This document shows, in pieces, positions 26,228-34,663 of a DNA stretch of 47,599 nucleotides. A program made the position numbers and the translations under genes. This DNA is from Phycisphaerales bacterium (GTDB lineage Bacteria; Planctomycetota; Phycisphaerae; Phycisphaerales; SM1A02): the NCBI GenBank assembly GCA_014238205.1, contig JABABM010000018.1, positions 1 through 47,599 of the forward strand, in the 5' to 3' direction. Under the pieces are notes generated by a model. The model did no database searches. It was not told the origin of the DNA and worked only from the letters and a program-made list of their open reading frames with translations. Every line of letters starts with the position of its first letter. Position 1 is the first letter of the stretch.

Positions 26228-26515
26228 ATGCCCATGCGGGATGTCCCACCCAACCCGGAAGTGCTGCGGATCCAGGTCCAGGAACTGCTGGAACGCCTCA
26301 TGCAGAATCGAGAACTATCACGCAAGCACCGCGAGGACTCGGGCCAGGACGACCCGATCGCCGTCGTCACCGGTCAAACCGCCCTCGATCATGCCATTGT
26401 TACGACGAAGGAAATGCTGCTTGACCTGGAAACAGCTGTCAAGAAAAACGATCACCCGTCACGCTTCAACACGATGTGCAATGGACTTTCCCGGCTCCGT
26501 TCCCGTGTGATCTGA
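26228..26515 (+). CDS. Small hypothetical helical protein
   Basis: About 95 residues from ATG 26228 (MPMRDVPPNPEV). No clear Shine-Dalgarno; ATG 26234 is close, and a longer frame begins at 26084, overlapping the DUF368 stop as ATGA, but its first 48 residues look noncoding. The chain is mainly charged helix (LRIQVQELLERLMQNRELSR and ALDHAIVTTKEMLLDLETAV), with no signal peptide. No family recognised. It is convergent with dut, 8 bp away. Confidence 0.55.
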   Translation: MPMRDVPPNPEVLRIQVQELLERLMQNRELSRKHREDSGQDDPIAVVTGQTALDHAIVTTKEMLLDLETAVKKNDHPSRFNTMCNGLSRLRSRVI

Positions 26516-26523
26516 GCACCTGC

Positions 26524-26967
26524 TCACTGCCCGGTCGAACCGAATCCACCTTCTCCACGCTCTGAATCATCCAGATCATCGACCTCCTGCAACTGGGCCT
26601 GGACGACCGGTGCAATGATCATCTGGGCGATCCGCATGCCAGGCTCGATGGTGAAAGTCGAATCGCCGAGGTTCACCAGCGGAATCTTGACTTCCCCCCG
26701 GTAATCGGAATCGATCGTGCCTGGTGCATTGGGCAAGGTGATGCCATGCCTGCTTGCCAGGCCGCTGCGGGGCCGGACCTGTCCTTCGAAACCCGGTGGA
26801 AGGGCCATGGCGAATCCAAGCGGAACGAAAACGATGGCACCGGGTTCGATCACGATGGCCTGCTCGATGGCTGCATGGAGATCCATTCCGGCCGCCTCGG
26901 CCGACTGGTATGCAGGGAGAGTTGCCAGGTCATTGAGACGCTTGATTGAAAGTACAGGTCGGTTCAT
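26524..26967 (-). CDS. dut: dUTP diphosphatase (dUTPase)
   Basis: 147 residues, the normal size for the trimeric all-beta dUTPase. It hydrolyses dUTP to dUMP and pyrophosphate, keeping uracil out of DNA and feeding dTMP synthesis. All five motifs are visible: AGMDLHA (1), RPRSGLASRHGI (2), APGTIDSDYRGEVK (3), GMRIAQMII (4) and ERGEGGFGSTGQ (5, the C-terminal arm). It is the last gene of a long minus-strand series, 12 bp after the BshB1-like deacetylase gene. Confidence 0.96.
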   Translation of the reverse strand: MNRPVLSIKRLNDLATLPAYQSAEAAGMDLHAAIEQAIVIEPGAIVFVPLGFAMALPPGFEGQVRPRSGLASRHGITLPNAPGTIDSDYRGEVKIPLVNLGDSTFTIEPGMRIAQMIIAPVVQAQLQEVDDLDDSERGEGGFGSTGQ

Positions 26968-26979
26968 GCTGACGCCATT

Positions 26980-27669
26980 TCAGTCGAGGTTGACGATTGA
27001 ATCAAGAGTACCCAGTCCGAGGGGTTCCCGGGTAAAGAAAGGCTCTGCCATGGGTCGCCCGATGCGAGATCCATGGAAGACCGCCGCCGCCTCGAGCCAG
27101 TCGATGATGCCCCGATTCCGTTCGGGCAGCACGAACTGTGATTCATAGGCGAGAACAGCTCCACGCTTTCGTTCCCATGTCGAGTGGATGTCGATCATGA
27201 ACGATGGATTCGGAACATGGCGCAGGTGCGTGCAGTAGTAGTAGAAGAACCAGGTCGGGTAGATGGGCTCACCCGGCAGATCCGTCTTGACGAGTTTCGA
27301 ATCGAATCTTGCATCTTCGACGATGCGGGTGCATGCCACGTGGTCCGGGTGTGCATCCTCGAAATAGGGCGCAAAGACGATATCCGCCTGGTGTGTCCTG
27401 ATGGCGCCCGCTGCCCGGTGCCTGGCATCGATGGAATGAACAACTTCCCTGTTGGGCAGACCCAGTTGACATCGTTGGACGTGAAGAATATCTGCCGCCT
27501 TCGCCGCCTCCGCTGCACGTGTCTCTGGATCACCGTGGGGCGTAGGTTCACCATCAGTCATGTCGACCAGGAGCACGTCATGTCCCTGGTCGACAAGGAG
27601 GGCGATGGTGCCACCCATTCCAAGTTCCTGGTCATCGGGATGTGGGCCGAATACGGCAATGCGAGCCAT
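26980..27669 (-). CDS. PIG-L family deacetylase, BshB1-like
   Basis: 229 residues from ATG 27669 (MARIAVFGPHPDD); an upstream in-frame start at 27693 is less likely. The zinc motif PHPDDQELGMGGTI and the later DAHPDHVACTR are those of the LmbE/PIG-L family. Order and length match BshB1, which deacetylates N-acetylglucosaminyl-malate in bacillithiol synthesis, including LGLPNREV and YESQFV. No bshA or bshC is in the window, so bacillithiol synthesis is inferred only from similarity; a related N-acetylsugar deacetylase is the alternative. Confidence 0.85.
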   Translation of the reverse strand: MARIAVFGPHPDDQELGMGGTIALLVDQGHDVLLVDMTDGEPTPHGDPETRAAEAAKAADILHVQRCQLGLPNREVVHSIDARHRAAGAIRTHQADIVFAPYFEDAHPDHVACTRIVEDARFDSKLVKTDLPGEPIYPTWFFYYYCTHLRHVPNPSFMIDIHSTWERKRGAVLAYESQFVLPERNRGIIDWLEAAAVFHGSRIGRPMAEPFFTREPLGLGTLDSIVNLD

Positions 27670-27700
27670 GGAACAGAGCAGGATACCCTGCACAGGAGCT

Positions 27701-29689
27701 TCAGCGTCGGCGGTCGTACCTCAGGCGATAGGTCGAGAGCTCGGGATTTGGATCAGTCCCCTCAAAGCCCGGGATCCTGACCGGATTCGTCGTTGGACCT
27801 GAGAGCAGGGCCCACAGGGAATGTGCCCTGCGAGCAAGTTCATGGTGCAGTTCCTCCGCTTCCTCCTCGCGACCGTCGATGCGAGCGGCCTGGGATTCCA
27901 TGGCCAGGCGAGAAATGGATGCCAGGGCGTCCCTGTGCTCCAGCAGCCAGGCATCATGCTCCGGAGGCATGGCAAGCTGGCCAAGTACCAATCCCGCCTC
28001 GGTACCACCAGGCGGCACCGGCCCGGTCTCGATGAGGAGGTGCGCCAGGCGAAGGACGGCCAGGTCCATCTCAAGATGATGGAGTTGTTCATCCGCCTGT
28101 TCCACGTCTTCTTCGGCAATGGCCGTAGCTGCAACACGCAATCGGTCTCTCATGTCACGTTTCCATTGCCTGATACGGTCGTCCGGCATGGACCACGCCG
28201 ACCAGGGTTCAAGCCGTGCCCCCGGATCAGCCTCTGTTTCAAGTTCACGGGCAACACGGACATGTTCCATGAGCCTGTTGAGACGTGCCAGTTCAAGTAC
28301 ACCGGAGCCGAGTGCATTGCCACGGCCCCAATCGCGGGCCCATGCGACCCGGGCCTTCCTGATCCGCTCCAGGATCGTGGTGGACCTGTTCGCCAGCAAC
28401 GCGTCCAGTTCCTGGTCTCCATCAAGCAGGTGCTGTTCCATGGGCAGCTCGTTGAATGAATGCACCTGCCAGGCAAGACTGCGAAGTGCCCGCATCGCAT
28501 CCTCACGACGTTGCACATCATCCAGCTGACGCACCATCTTGGTCGCCTGCTGCTGAATCGACCTGGCTGCAACCGGGTCGACCCCGTTGAAGAACTCGAT
28601 CTGCTTCGGCATTACGGACAGCAACTGCAGGGCATCAACTGCATCGTTCTGGTTCGTGATGATCGCGACGAGTTCGGGATCGGACCTGGGGGATCTGCTG
28701 GAAAGCAGGATGTCGATCTGTTCGATCATTTTCCGCTCGGCTCGCTTGTACAGTTCTCCCAGGCGGACATTGATCACCAGCAGTTCGCGGGGAAGGCCTT
28801 CGGCATCATGCTCATTGAACTCGTTCCTCCGCTCAAGACCCCTGGCCAGTTCCAGGAGTGCGCCTCGACCTGGTCGTTCAATCTCCTCGGCACCGATGGA
28901 TTTCAGGAAGATCGGGGGGAGTTGTTTCAGGAAAATTCGACTGTCATGGTCATGGCTGATGGCATCGATCGCCCGGGCAACCCTCAGAAGCACGTCATTC
29001 CATTCGCGATCCGATGAGAGGTCCAACTGCTCAAGAGCACGGGTCTGTTGCCGATCCGTGAGCCAGGTTGCAGCCACGATCAAGCTCGCCAGTTCAGCCC
29101 TCGAATCACTCCTGGAAACCTGCCGGTCCGGCGAAGACCACCAGCCCGTGGGAGGTGGAGCCTTGTCAAGATGACGGATCGCTGTCCGAACTGGAGACAA
29201 GAGCTGCTGCAACGTTGCATCAAGGCTGGCTGGAGCCGGGGTGACAAGGCTCGACATCCGGAATCGGTATTCCTCATCAAATCGTTTCAACTCCTCGCGA
29301 GCGGCCTCCCGGGTGGCAAGTGACAGTGATTCGGAATGGAGCTTGTCCAGGCTCTCCCTGATCGCCGGCAAACCATCAGCAAGCATTGAACCGGCAACCA
29401 GAGCCGAAGCGCTCTCTTCTCCTCCCCGCTGTCCTCGAAGGAGCAGACTCGTCGCCAAGGCTCCCAGCGATTGCATCGTTTCATCCACGAGGATGGCATC
29501 CTGGTCTTCGATCTCTGGAAATGGAAGCGAGTACAGGTAGTCGTCAATACGCCCGGCCTGAACCTGAGCCCAGCCGCGGTCTTCCTGGACAACCGCAGCG
29601 GACCTGCCGGCAGGGGCTGTGAGCAGGATCAGCATGCAGGCAAGTACTCCTGGCATGCCCGTACGCGACAACACTGTTGAACCAACCAT
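27701..29689 (-). CDS. Exported helical protein of unknown function
   Basis: About 662 residues from ATG 29689 (MVGSTVLSRTGMPGV), with a GTG at 29698 that overlaps the truA stop (GTGA) as alternative. A signal peptide (VLACMLILLTAPAGRSAA) predicts export. The rest is almost entirely alpha-helical and charged, with no recognised domain, Cys or obvious catalytic motif; regular Leu spacing in ELARGLERRNEFNEH and similar stretches suggests helical repeats or coiled coil. It lies 31 bp upstream of the BshB1-like gene on the same strand. Conservation elsewhere is unknown to me. Confidence 0.8.
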   Translation of the reverse strand: MVGSTVLSRTGMPGVLACMLILLTAPAGRSAAVVQEDRGWAQVQAGRIDDYLYSLPFPEIEDQDAILVDETMQSLGALATSLLLRGQRGGEESASALVAGSMLADGLPAIRESLDKLHSESLSLATREAAREELKRFDEEYRFRMSSLVTPAPASLDATLQQLLSPVRTAIRHLDKAPPPTGWWSSPDRQVSRSDSRAELASLIVAATWLTDRQQTRALEQLDLSSDREWNDVLLRVARAIDAISHDHDSRIFLKQLPPIFLKSIGAEEIERPGRGALLELARGLERRNEFNEHDAEGLPRELLVINVRLGELYKRAERKMIEQIDILLSSRSPRSDPELVAIITNQNDAVDALQLLSVMPKQIEFFNGVDPVAARSIQQQATKMVRQLDDVQRREDAMRALRSLAWQVHSFNELPMEQHLLDGDQELDALLANRSTTILERIRKARVAWARDWGRGNALGSGVLELARLNRLMEHVRVARELETEADPGARLEPWSAWSMPDDRIRQWKRDMRDRLRVAATAIAEEDVEQADEQLHHLEMDLAVLRLAHLLIETGPVPPGGTEAGLVLGQLAMPPEHDAWLLEHRDALASISRLAMESQAARIDGREEEAEELHHELARRAHSLWALLSGPTTNPVRIPGFEGTDPNPELSTYRLRYDRRR

Positions 29690-29694
29690 GATGC

Positions 29695-30465
29695 TCACCC
29701 ACCGTAGTCTATCCACATGAGGCAGAGCCCCTCGGGGGGCATTGTCCTGCCCGTCCTGCCGCGATCACGCGACTCGAGAAGATCCGGAATCACATCATCA
29801 CGTAGTCGCCCCCTGCCGACCTCTACCAGCGTGCCGGCGATGATACGAACCATGTTGTAGAGAAATCCATTTCCGGAAACATCAATGCAGAGCCTCTGAT
29901 CCCCTTCTGCTCGAACTTTGCATTCATGGATGGTACGGATGGTGGTTTCACGACCATGGTTCAAGCGGGTCAGGCTGGCGAAATCATGTTCACCGACAAG
30001 ATGCTGGGCAGCACGGTTCATGGCTTCGACATCCAGTTCCCATGGTGACCAGGCCGTGTAGTGCCGGTCGAATAATGGTCGCGTGCTCGAGCGACGCCGT
30101 GCGCTGGCAAGACGATATCGATACCCCTTGCTCAGGCAGTCCTGGATGGGGTCGAAGTCAATCGGAACAATGCTGGCTTCGTGGACCTGGACATCTGCAG
30201 GCAGGCGGGATGTGACCGCCTCGACAAGCTGCGCAGGCTCGATCTCGAAGGTACTGTTGAATGCAGCGACCTGACCCATGGCATGGACGCCCGCATCGGT
30301 TCGGGAGGCCCCGAGAACATTGACCTTCTCCCGAACGGCCTCGATGACCGCTTCCTCGAGCACGCCCTGGACGGTTCGAAGGGGTTCGCTGCCGGGAGGA
30401 TGTTGTTTCTGCCACCCGTGGAAGTTCGTGCCGTCGTAGGCAACAGTGAGCTTGTAGCGGGGCAT
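29695..30465 (-). CDS. truA: tRNA pseudouridine(38-40) synthase TruA
   Basis: 256 residues from ATG 30465 (MPRYKLTVAYDG); a TTG at 30486 overlaps the upstream stop and would add seven residues. It makes pseudouridine at tRNA positions 38-40. The catalytic Asp is D57 in GASRTDAGVHAMGQ. Other TruA blocks are DGTNFHGWQKQ, VHEASIVPIDFDP, GEHDFASLTRL and GNGFLYNMVRIIAGTLVEVG. It is tightly packed between the kinase-like fusion gene and the helical secreted gene. Confidence 0.95.
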   Translation of the reverse strand: MPRYKLTVAYDGTNFHGWQKQHPPGSEPLRTVQGVLEEAVIEAVREKVNVLGASRTDAGVHAMGQVAAFNSTFEIEPAQLVEAVTSRLPADVQVHEASIVPIDFDPIQDCLSKGYRYRLASARRRSSTRPLFDRHYTAWSPWELDVEAMNRAAQHLVGEHDFASLTRLNHGRETTIRTIHECKVRAEGDQRLCIDVSGNGFLYNMVRIIAGTLVEVGRGRLRDDVIPDLLESRDRGRTGRTMPPEGLCLMWIDYGG

Positions 30466-30482
30466 GCGAGGAAAACCCGGGT

Positions 30483-31616
30483 TCAATGACCAAACAGGTT
30501 GCCTGGGTGGAACATGCCTTCATCCCTGAAGTAGGCAAGCGCTTCATCGACACTGCCGAAGATCCGGGTTGCGGTCTCGGTAATGAAGGGTGAAGGATTC
30601 TTCTTCGGCTTCCACACGACGTACACCTCCTTGGTGTGTTCGAACGCGTGATGAAGTTCACGCTCGACGCCACTGGAAAGTCCGGGAATGCCACCGGCAA
30701 GTTCAGGAACCAGGGACACGATCATGTCCGACTGGTCGATCAACTTGAAGTCACGCATGTAGATCTGGCCATCGACGTCACCGGCGATGTCGAGGATTTC
30801 CCGAACACTGACCTTGACCGGTTCAGCGTCTGCACGTCCACCGAAACTGTGAGGCTCGACATCGATCCAATCCTTCCCCTCCGCCGCTGCAGCAAGGCCG
30901 CGATCAAGGAGGAGTTTCTCATCGACATCCGCGGGATCGAACGTGATGAAGTGGTTCGCCAACTCGGATCGAAAGTGCTCGATCTCGGCCAGGATGTCGG
31001 GCATGTCCATCACGTGGCTCATGGGAAAACTCGGGTAGACCTTCTTGAGTTCCGGGCGAGTGACCAGTCTCAGGGCAGTCTCGACCGTATCCTTGTGACG
31101 ACCTCGGCTGAGAATGTAGAACTCGTCTCGGCAGCCCATGGCATTGGCCAGCATCTCGGTGACGATGATTTCCTCTTCCCGCCAGACCATGCAGTCCTTG
31201 AGGGTCGCATCGATGTCGTGCTCTGCATGCAGTCGATGATGGACGACCTCTATGTTGTCGAGCAGGCAGATGAACATGTTGGCGTTCAACTCGCTGACCT
31301 GGTCGAAGTCGAATGCGCTGAAGAGGCCATGGTGCCACCTGAAGGTCGCATGGGTGTTGACAATGATGTCCGGGTGTGCATCCTCGGGCTTCGTCTGGGA
31401 AATGATGTCCTTGAACGCCGCACGCCGGAGCGAGGCCAGGCGACTCAGTGGAAGATCCAGGATCCGCCCGGGACGGATATCCGGCCCCTCGGCGTACATC
31501 ATCTTGCCCACGTTGAACAGGGATATCTCCCCGCCCCGCTCGCCGGCGCGATTGACAACAGCCTCAAGGTAAGGCTTCTTGTCGATACCAATCTGGCCCG
31601 TTACGACGGCTCGCAC
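30483..31616 (-). CDS. Fusion of kinase-like NTPase and nucleoside deoxyribosyltransferase-like domains
   Basis: 377 residues; start GTG 31616 has GGGAG 7 bases upstream. The first about 220 residues look like an archaeal AdkA-type adenylate kinase or NMP kinase: VVTGQIGIDKKPYLEAV resembles a P-loop, but the usual G-K-S/T is replaced by D-K-K, and a lid-like region follows with HATFRWHHG. A middle segment YPSFPMSHV...ELANHFITFDP bridges to a C-terminal domain. There, IYMRDFKLIDQSDMIVSLVPE and GLSSGVERELHHAFEHTKEV resemble nucleoside 2-deoxyribosyltransferases, with a Glu in the S-G-V-E position. I infer a nucleotide-binding or nucleotide-modifying role. No exact family was recognised. Confidence 0.75.
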   Translation of the reverse strand: MRAVVTGQIGIDKKPYLEAVVNRAGERGGEISLFNVGKMMYAEGPDIRPGRILDLPLSRLASLRRAAFKDIISQTKPEDAHPDIIVNTHATFRWHHGLFSAFDFDQVSELNANMFICLLDNIEVVHHRLHAEHDIDATLKDCMVWREEEIIVTEMLANAMGCRDEFYILSRGRHKDTVETALRLVTRPELKKVYPSFPMSHVMDMPDILAEIEHFRSELANHFITFDPADVDEKLLLDRGLAAAAEGKDWIDVEPHSFGGRADAEPVKVSVREILDIAGDVDGQIYMRDFKLIDQSDMIVSLVPELAGGIPGLSSGVERELHHAFEHTKEVYVVWKPKKNPSPFITETATRIFGSVDEALAYFRDEGMFHPGNLFGH

Positions 31617-31666
31617 GAAGGTCTCCCGTTGTACTGGGTGCGTCCCAGGTGATCTTCAGAGGAGGG

Positions 31667-31672
31667 ATTATA
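31667..31672 (-). promoter_or_regulatory. TATAAT -10 box upstream of the kinase-like fusion gene
   Basis: A perfect TATAAT on the minus strand about 50 bases before GTG 31616, in the 95-bp gap after the DedA genes. It suggests a separate promoter for the fusion gene and truA. No good -35 at standard spacing. Confidence 0.5.
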
Positions 31673-31711
31673 CGGGCCTGGTGCAACCCGCGCCGACCCA
31701 GGCCGCATTCA

Positions 31712-32368
31712 TCACTTCGAGGAGCCTGCTCGAAAACTCCTGAGCCAGGCCACCTTGGCCCTCTTGGGCCTCCTGCCATGCCGCCGGCCACGACGCCACA
31801 GTACGTGCCCGACCAGGATCACCACAACCAGGAGTACCCCGCCGATGGACCACTGGATGAGGTTGTATGTGCTCTGGGTCGCAAATTCACGACCAATGAG
31901 CCATCCCGCCCCGACCTGGATCGGGGCCGTTATCAGAACGCATGACATGGTCGCCAGGGTGAACTTCCAGAGCGGAAGATGGAGCATTCCGGCCATCGTG
32001 ATGACCGTTGTCCTGCTGGCGGGGATGAACCTTGCAAGGACAATTACCCACACGCCGGATCGGTCAATCCTGTATTTCGCCTGGAGGAGACGACGCGGAT
32101 GCAGGAAACGCTTGAACCACTTGATGTGCAGCAACCTCGCTCCCCACCTTGAAACGATGAAGAACCAGAGGATGTCACCGCCGCAGACTCCAACATAGGC
32201 TGCGATGAGTACCGGCCAGAACTCCATGTCGCCCTTGGCGACGAGGATCCCTGCTGGAATATTGATGATGTCTTCGCCAAGTGGAATACCCACACCACTG
32301 CACATCAACAGCAGGAACTGGATGATCGGGCCGAAGGTCGGACCATACTGCTGGAGGAGTTCCTGCAT
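31712..32368 (-). CDS. DedA family membrane protein
   Basis: 218 residues with five or six hydrophobic segments. DedA/SNARE-associated hallmarks: GVGIPLGEDIINIPAGILVA near the N-terminus and RFIPASRTTVITMAGMLHL in the centre, with the conserved Arg. DedA proteins recycle lipid carriers such as undecaprenyl phosphate or move phospholipids between leaflets. The C-terminus is a basic tail (RRGRRHGRRPKRAK). It lies 4 bp after a second DedA gene. Confidence 0.92.
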   Translation of the reverse strand: MQELLQQYGPTFGPIIQFLLLMCSGVGIPLGEDIINIPAGILVAKGDMEFWPVLIAAYVGVCGGDILWFFIVSRWGARLLHIKWFKRFLHPRRLLQAKYRIDRSGVWVIVLARFIPASRTTVITMAGMLHLPLWKFTLATMSCVLITAPIQVGAGWLIGREFATQSTYNLIQWSIGGVLLVVVILVGHVLWRRGRRHGRRPKRAKVAWLRSFRAGSSK

Positions 32369-32372
32369 GACT

Positions 32373-33215
32373 TCAGCCCTTCCCCATGCCGATCACCGAT
32401 CGATTCCCAGTCGCCTCACGCAACCAGTTCATCGATGCACGGGATCGATGAACACCGGCCCTGCTTGAACGATGCCACCACCATACAAGACCGAGGATGA
32501 GCAGGATCAGTGCTGCAAGCGCAAGTGAATCCCTGACATGGGTTGCTTCCGCCCCTGCCCCGATGCCCATTCCTATGAGCCAACCCAGGCCCAGTTGCGT
32601 GGTGACCGTGGGAATGGCGCTCATCGTCTCGGCAAGCATGAACTTCCAGATGCTCATTCTCGAAATGCCCGCAGCCGTTATCACCGTTGTACGACTGGCC
32701 GGTATGAACCGGCTGATGACCACGACCCAGATCCCGTACCGGTCGAACTGGTACTTGATCTCCAGGATGCGCCTTGGATGCATCAGTCGCCTGAACCAGC
32801 GAATGTTCAGGATCCGTCTTGAAAAGAGGCGGCATAGAACCATCCAGAGCGTGTCAGCCATGATCACGCCGAAATACGCTGCCATGATCGTGCCCCAGAA
32901 CGGCATGACCCCCCGCTCCATGAGCAGGCCGGCAGGAATGATGAAGATGTCTTCCCCGACAGCAACACCGATGCCTGAGAGCATGAGAAGGAAGAAGAGC
33001 AATGGTGGTCCATAGTCGGCAAGCGACTCCTGGACCTCGTCCTCTAGTTTTCCCTTCAAACCATCATGATGCGATGAGTCCCCGGCAACCGCCACATGGC
33101 TGCTGGTGGAATGAGATACCTCGGTACTGCCCGAGCATCCTGGCTGTAGAAAAGCAAGGGCACCCAGTATCAGCAGCACACCGGATCGGAGTGGAAAACG
33201 GTGTCGAGAATGCAT
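32373..33215 (-). CDS. DedA family protein with N-terminal lipobox-like signal
   Basis: 280 residues from ATG 33215; a longer form would start at 33299. The N-terminus has a hydrophobic segment ending LAFLQPGCSGS, a lipobox-like site, then a roughly 45-residue Ser/His-rich linker before the DedA domain. The domain has GIGVAVGEDIFIIPAGLLME and RFIPASRTTVITAAGISRM. It is tandem with another DedA gene and follows the UDP-sugar pyrophosphorylase gene by 22 bp. Sequence similarity between the two DedA genes suggests duplication. Confidence 0.88.
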   Translation of the reverse strand: MHSRHRFPLRSGVLLILGALAFLQPGCSGSTEVSHSTSSHVAVAGDSSHHDGLKGKLEDEVQESLADYGPPLLFFLLMLSGIGVAVGEDIFIIPAGLLMERGVMPFWGTIMAAYFGVIMADTLWMVLCRLFSRRILNIRWFRRLMHPRRILEIKYQFDRYGIWVVVISRFIPASRTTVITAAGISRMSIWKFMLAETMSAIPTVTTQLGLGWLIGMGIGAGAEATHVRDSLALAALILLILGLVWWWHRSSRAGVHRSRASMNWLREATGNRSVIGMGKG

Positions 33216-33237
33216 GGGCACAGTGTATGCCCAACGG

Positions 33238-34653
33238 TCAGAGCAACATGGATGAGCCGGGCTCAATCGAGCTGGGCAGGAGTTCAGAGGGAATCTCACC
33301 GGAAGACATGGCTGTGCCGGGTGCTATCTCTATGGCAGCATCGACATGCCCCTCGCTGGTCCATGGAATCACAACCCCTCGCTCCTCCAGCCAATGTGCA
33401 AACAGATCGCTCTGGATTTGAAAGGAGGTCGTTTGTGAGTCCGGCCCCTGGGCATTCTTGATCGGGGCAAACTCCTCGGCTCGTTCCGTGGCAAGTATGG
33501 CCGAACGCTTCGCACAACCCAGGACGTCGAATATGAACCGTTCCAGCTTGACCGCATTCGGCCCTGATGGCTTCTGCAATTTCCTGGTTTCAGGATTCCA
33601 GGAAGGCACTTCCTTCACTGCTCGATGCCAGGGAAGACCCTTTCCACCTTCACCAACGATCGACTGGATGAATGAAAGGGAGAAGAGGTGCATGGCGATG
33701 TTGGCGGCATGGAAGCGAAGACGACCATCGGCATCGACTGCTGAAGCCATGGTTCCCGGGAGATCCGAGTATTCAATCACGCAGGTCCGGCCTTCAAGCA
33801 GTCCGAATACGCCGACACGTTCCGCAGGATCGGTCTTCAGAACCATCTTGCTCGATGCTTCACCAGAGGAATGTGCTTCATCTACGTGCAGTCCTATGAA
33901 CACCGGATCAATGATCTTCGCAAGTGGATTGTCCACCTGGGAGTAGCTGATGATCGTTGTTCCCCGGGATTCCATGTCTGAAAGTGCTCCACTGCGATGC
34001 AGTGCATCGAGGGAACCGCCATGACCATCTGGACTGGTCGCGATCCGACCCGGCCCCGAGAGCAGGATGTGCCCGGTCTCTGCATCGAAGGAGGGCATCG
34101 TTCCCTGCTGAACAAGCATGATGGAGTCACGATCAAGTCCAAAGCACTTGTTGTCGAGCAGAAAATTCCGCGTCGACGAATCGTTCTCCGGACTGGTGAT
34201 GATGTACCAGGGCACACCAGCCCCGTATCGATGGCGAACTGCACGCAGCTGCTCAGCGAAGCATGCAAAGAGCGGCTTGCCACTGACCGGAGTTGCCGGG
34301 TAGGTCCCCTTCGGTCCGTTCCAGCCAAGCCGTGTTCCCTGCCCGCCAGCAACGGTCAAGGCGGCGACCTGCCCAGCAGCGATTGCCTCTTCACCTGCTG
34401 ATCGAAGCGACCCCGCTGAATCCGTATCGGGCACATGCGCTTCAACCGGCGCCAGGCAGTCGGGATCAACTGCTGCCTCACCCACACCTGAAATGACATC
34501 ACGTGCCTGGTCGATCACATCCCAATGCAGTGACTCAACCTGGTCGAGCAGTTGTTCCGCCGCCTGGGAATCAAGCGATTCGAACTCCTGAAGCAGGTGT
34601 CCCTGGTCCCGGGAATCAAGCAGCTTCCGTGCAGTCTCAAGTCGATTCAACAT
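33238..34653 (-). CDS. Eukaryote-type UDP-sugar pyrophosphorylase (UAP1/UDPGP family)
   Basis: 471 residues from ATG 34653 (MLNRLETARKLLD), preceded by GAGG. It transfers UMP from UTP to a sugar 1-phosphate. The nucleotide-binding signature is TVAGGQGTRLGWNGPKGTYP (L-x-G-G-x-G-T-x-L-G-x3-P-K). Later blocks include SPDGHGGSLDALHRSG and ISYSQVDNPLAKIIDP, as in UDP-N-acetylglucosamine pyrophosphorylases of the eukaryote UAP1 type. With the GlmM-like mutase at 36.8 kb this could make UDP-GlcNAc; UDP-glucose is the alternative product. It lies 10 bp after phoU. Confidence 0.9.
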   Translation of the reverse strand: MLNRLETARKLLDSRDQGHLLQEFESLDSQAAEQLLDQVESLHWDVIDQARDVISGVGEAAVDPDCLAPVEAHVPDTDSAGSLRSAGEEAIAAGQVAALTVAGGQGTRLGWNGPKGTYPATPVSGKPLFACFAEQLRAVRHRYGAGVPWYIITSPENDSSTRNFLLDNKCFGLDRDSIMLVQQGTMPSFDAETGHILLSGPGRIATSPDGHGGSLDALHRSGALSDMESRGTTIISYSQVDNPLAKIIDPVFIGLHVDEAHSSGEASSKMVLKTDPAERVGVFGLLEGRTCVIEYSDLPGTMASAVDADGRLRFHAANIAMHLFSLSFIQSIVGEGGKGLPWHRAVKEVPSWNPETRKLQKPSGPNAVKLERFIFDVLGCAKRSAILATERAEEFAPIKNAQGPDSQTTSFQIQSDLFAHWLEERGVVIPWTSEGHVDAAIEIAPGTAMSSGEIPSELLPSSIEPGSSMLL

Positions 34654-34663
34654 CACGCCTCGT

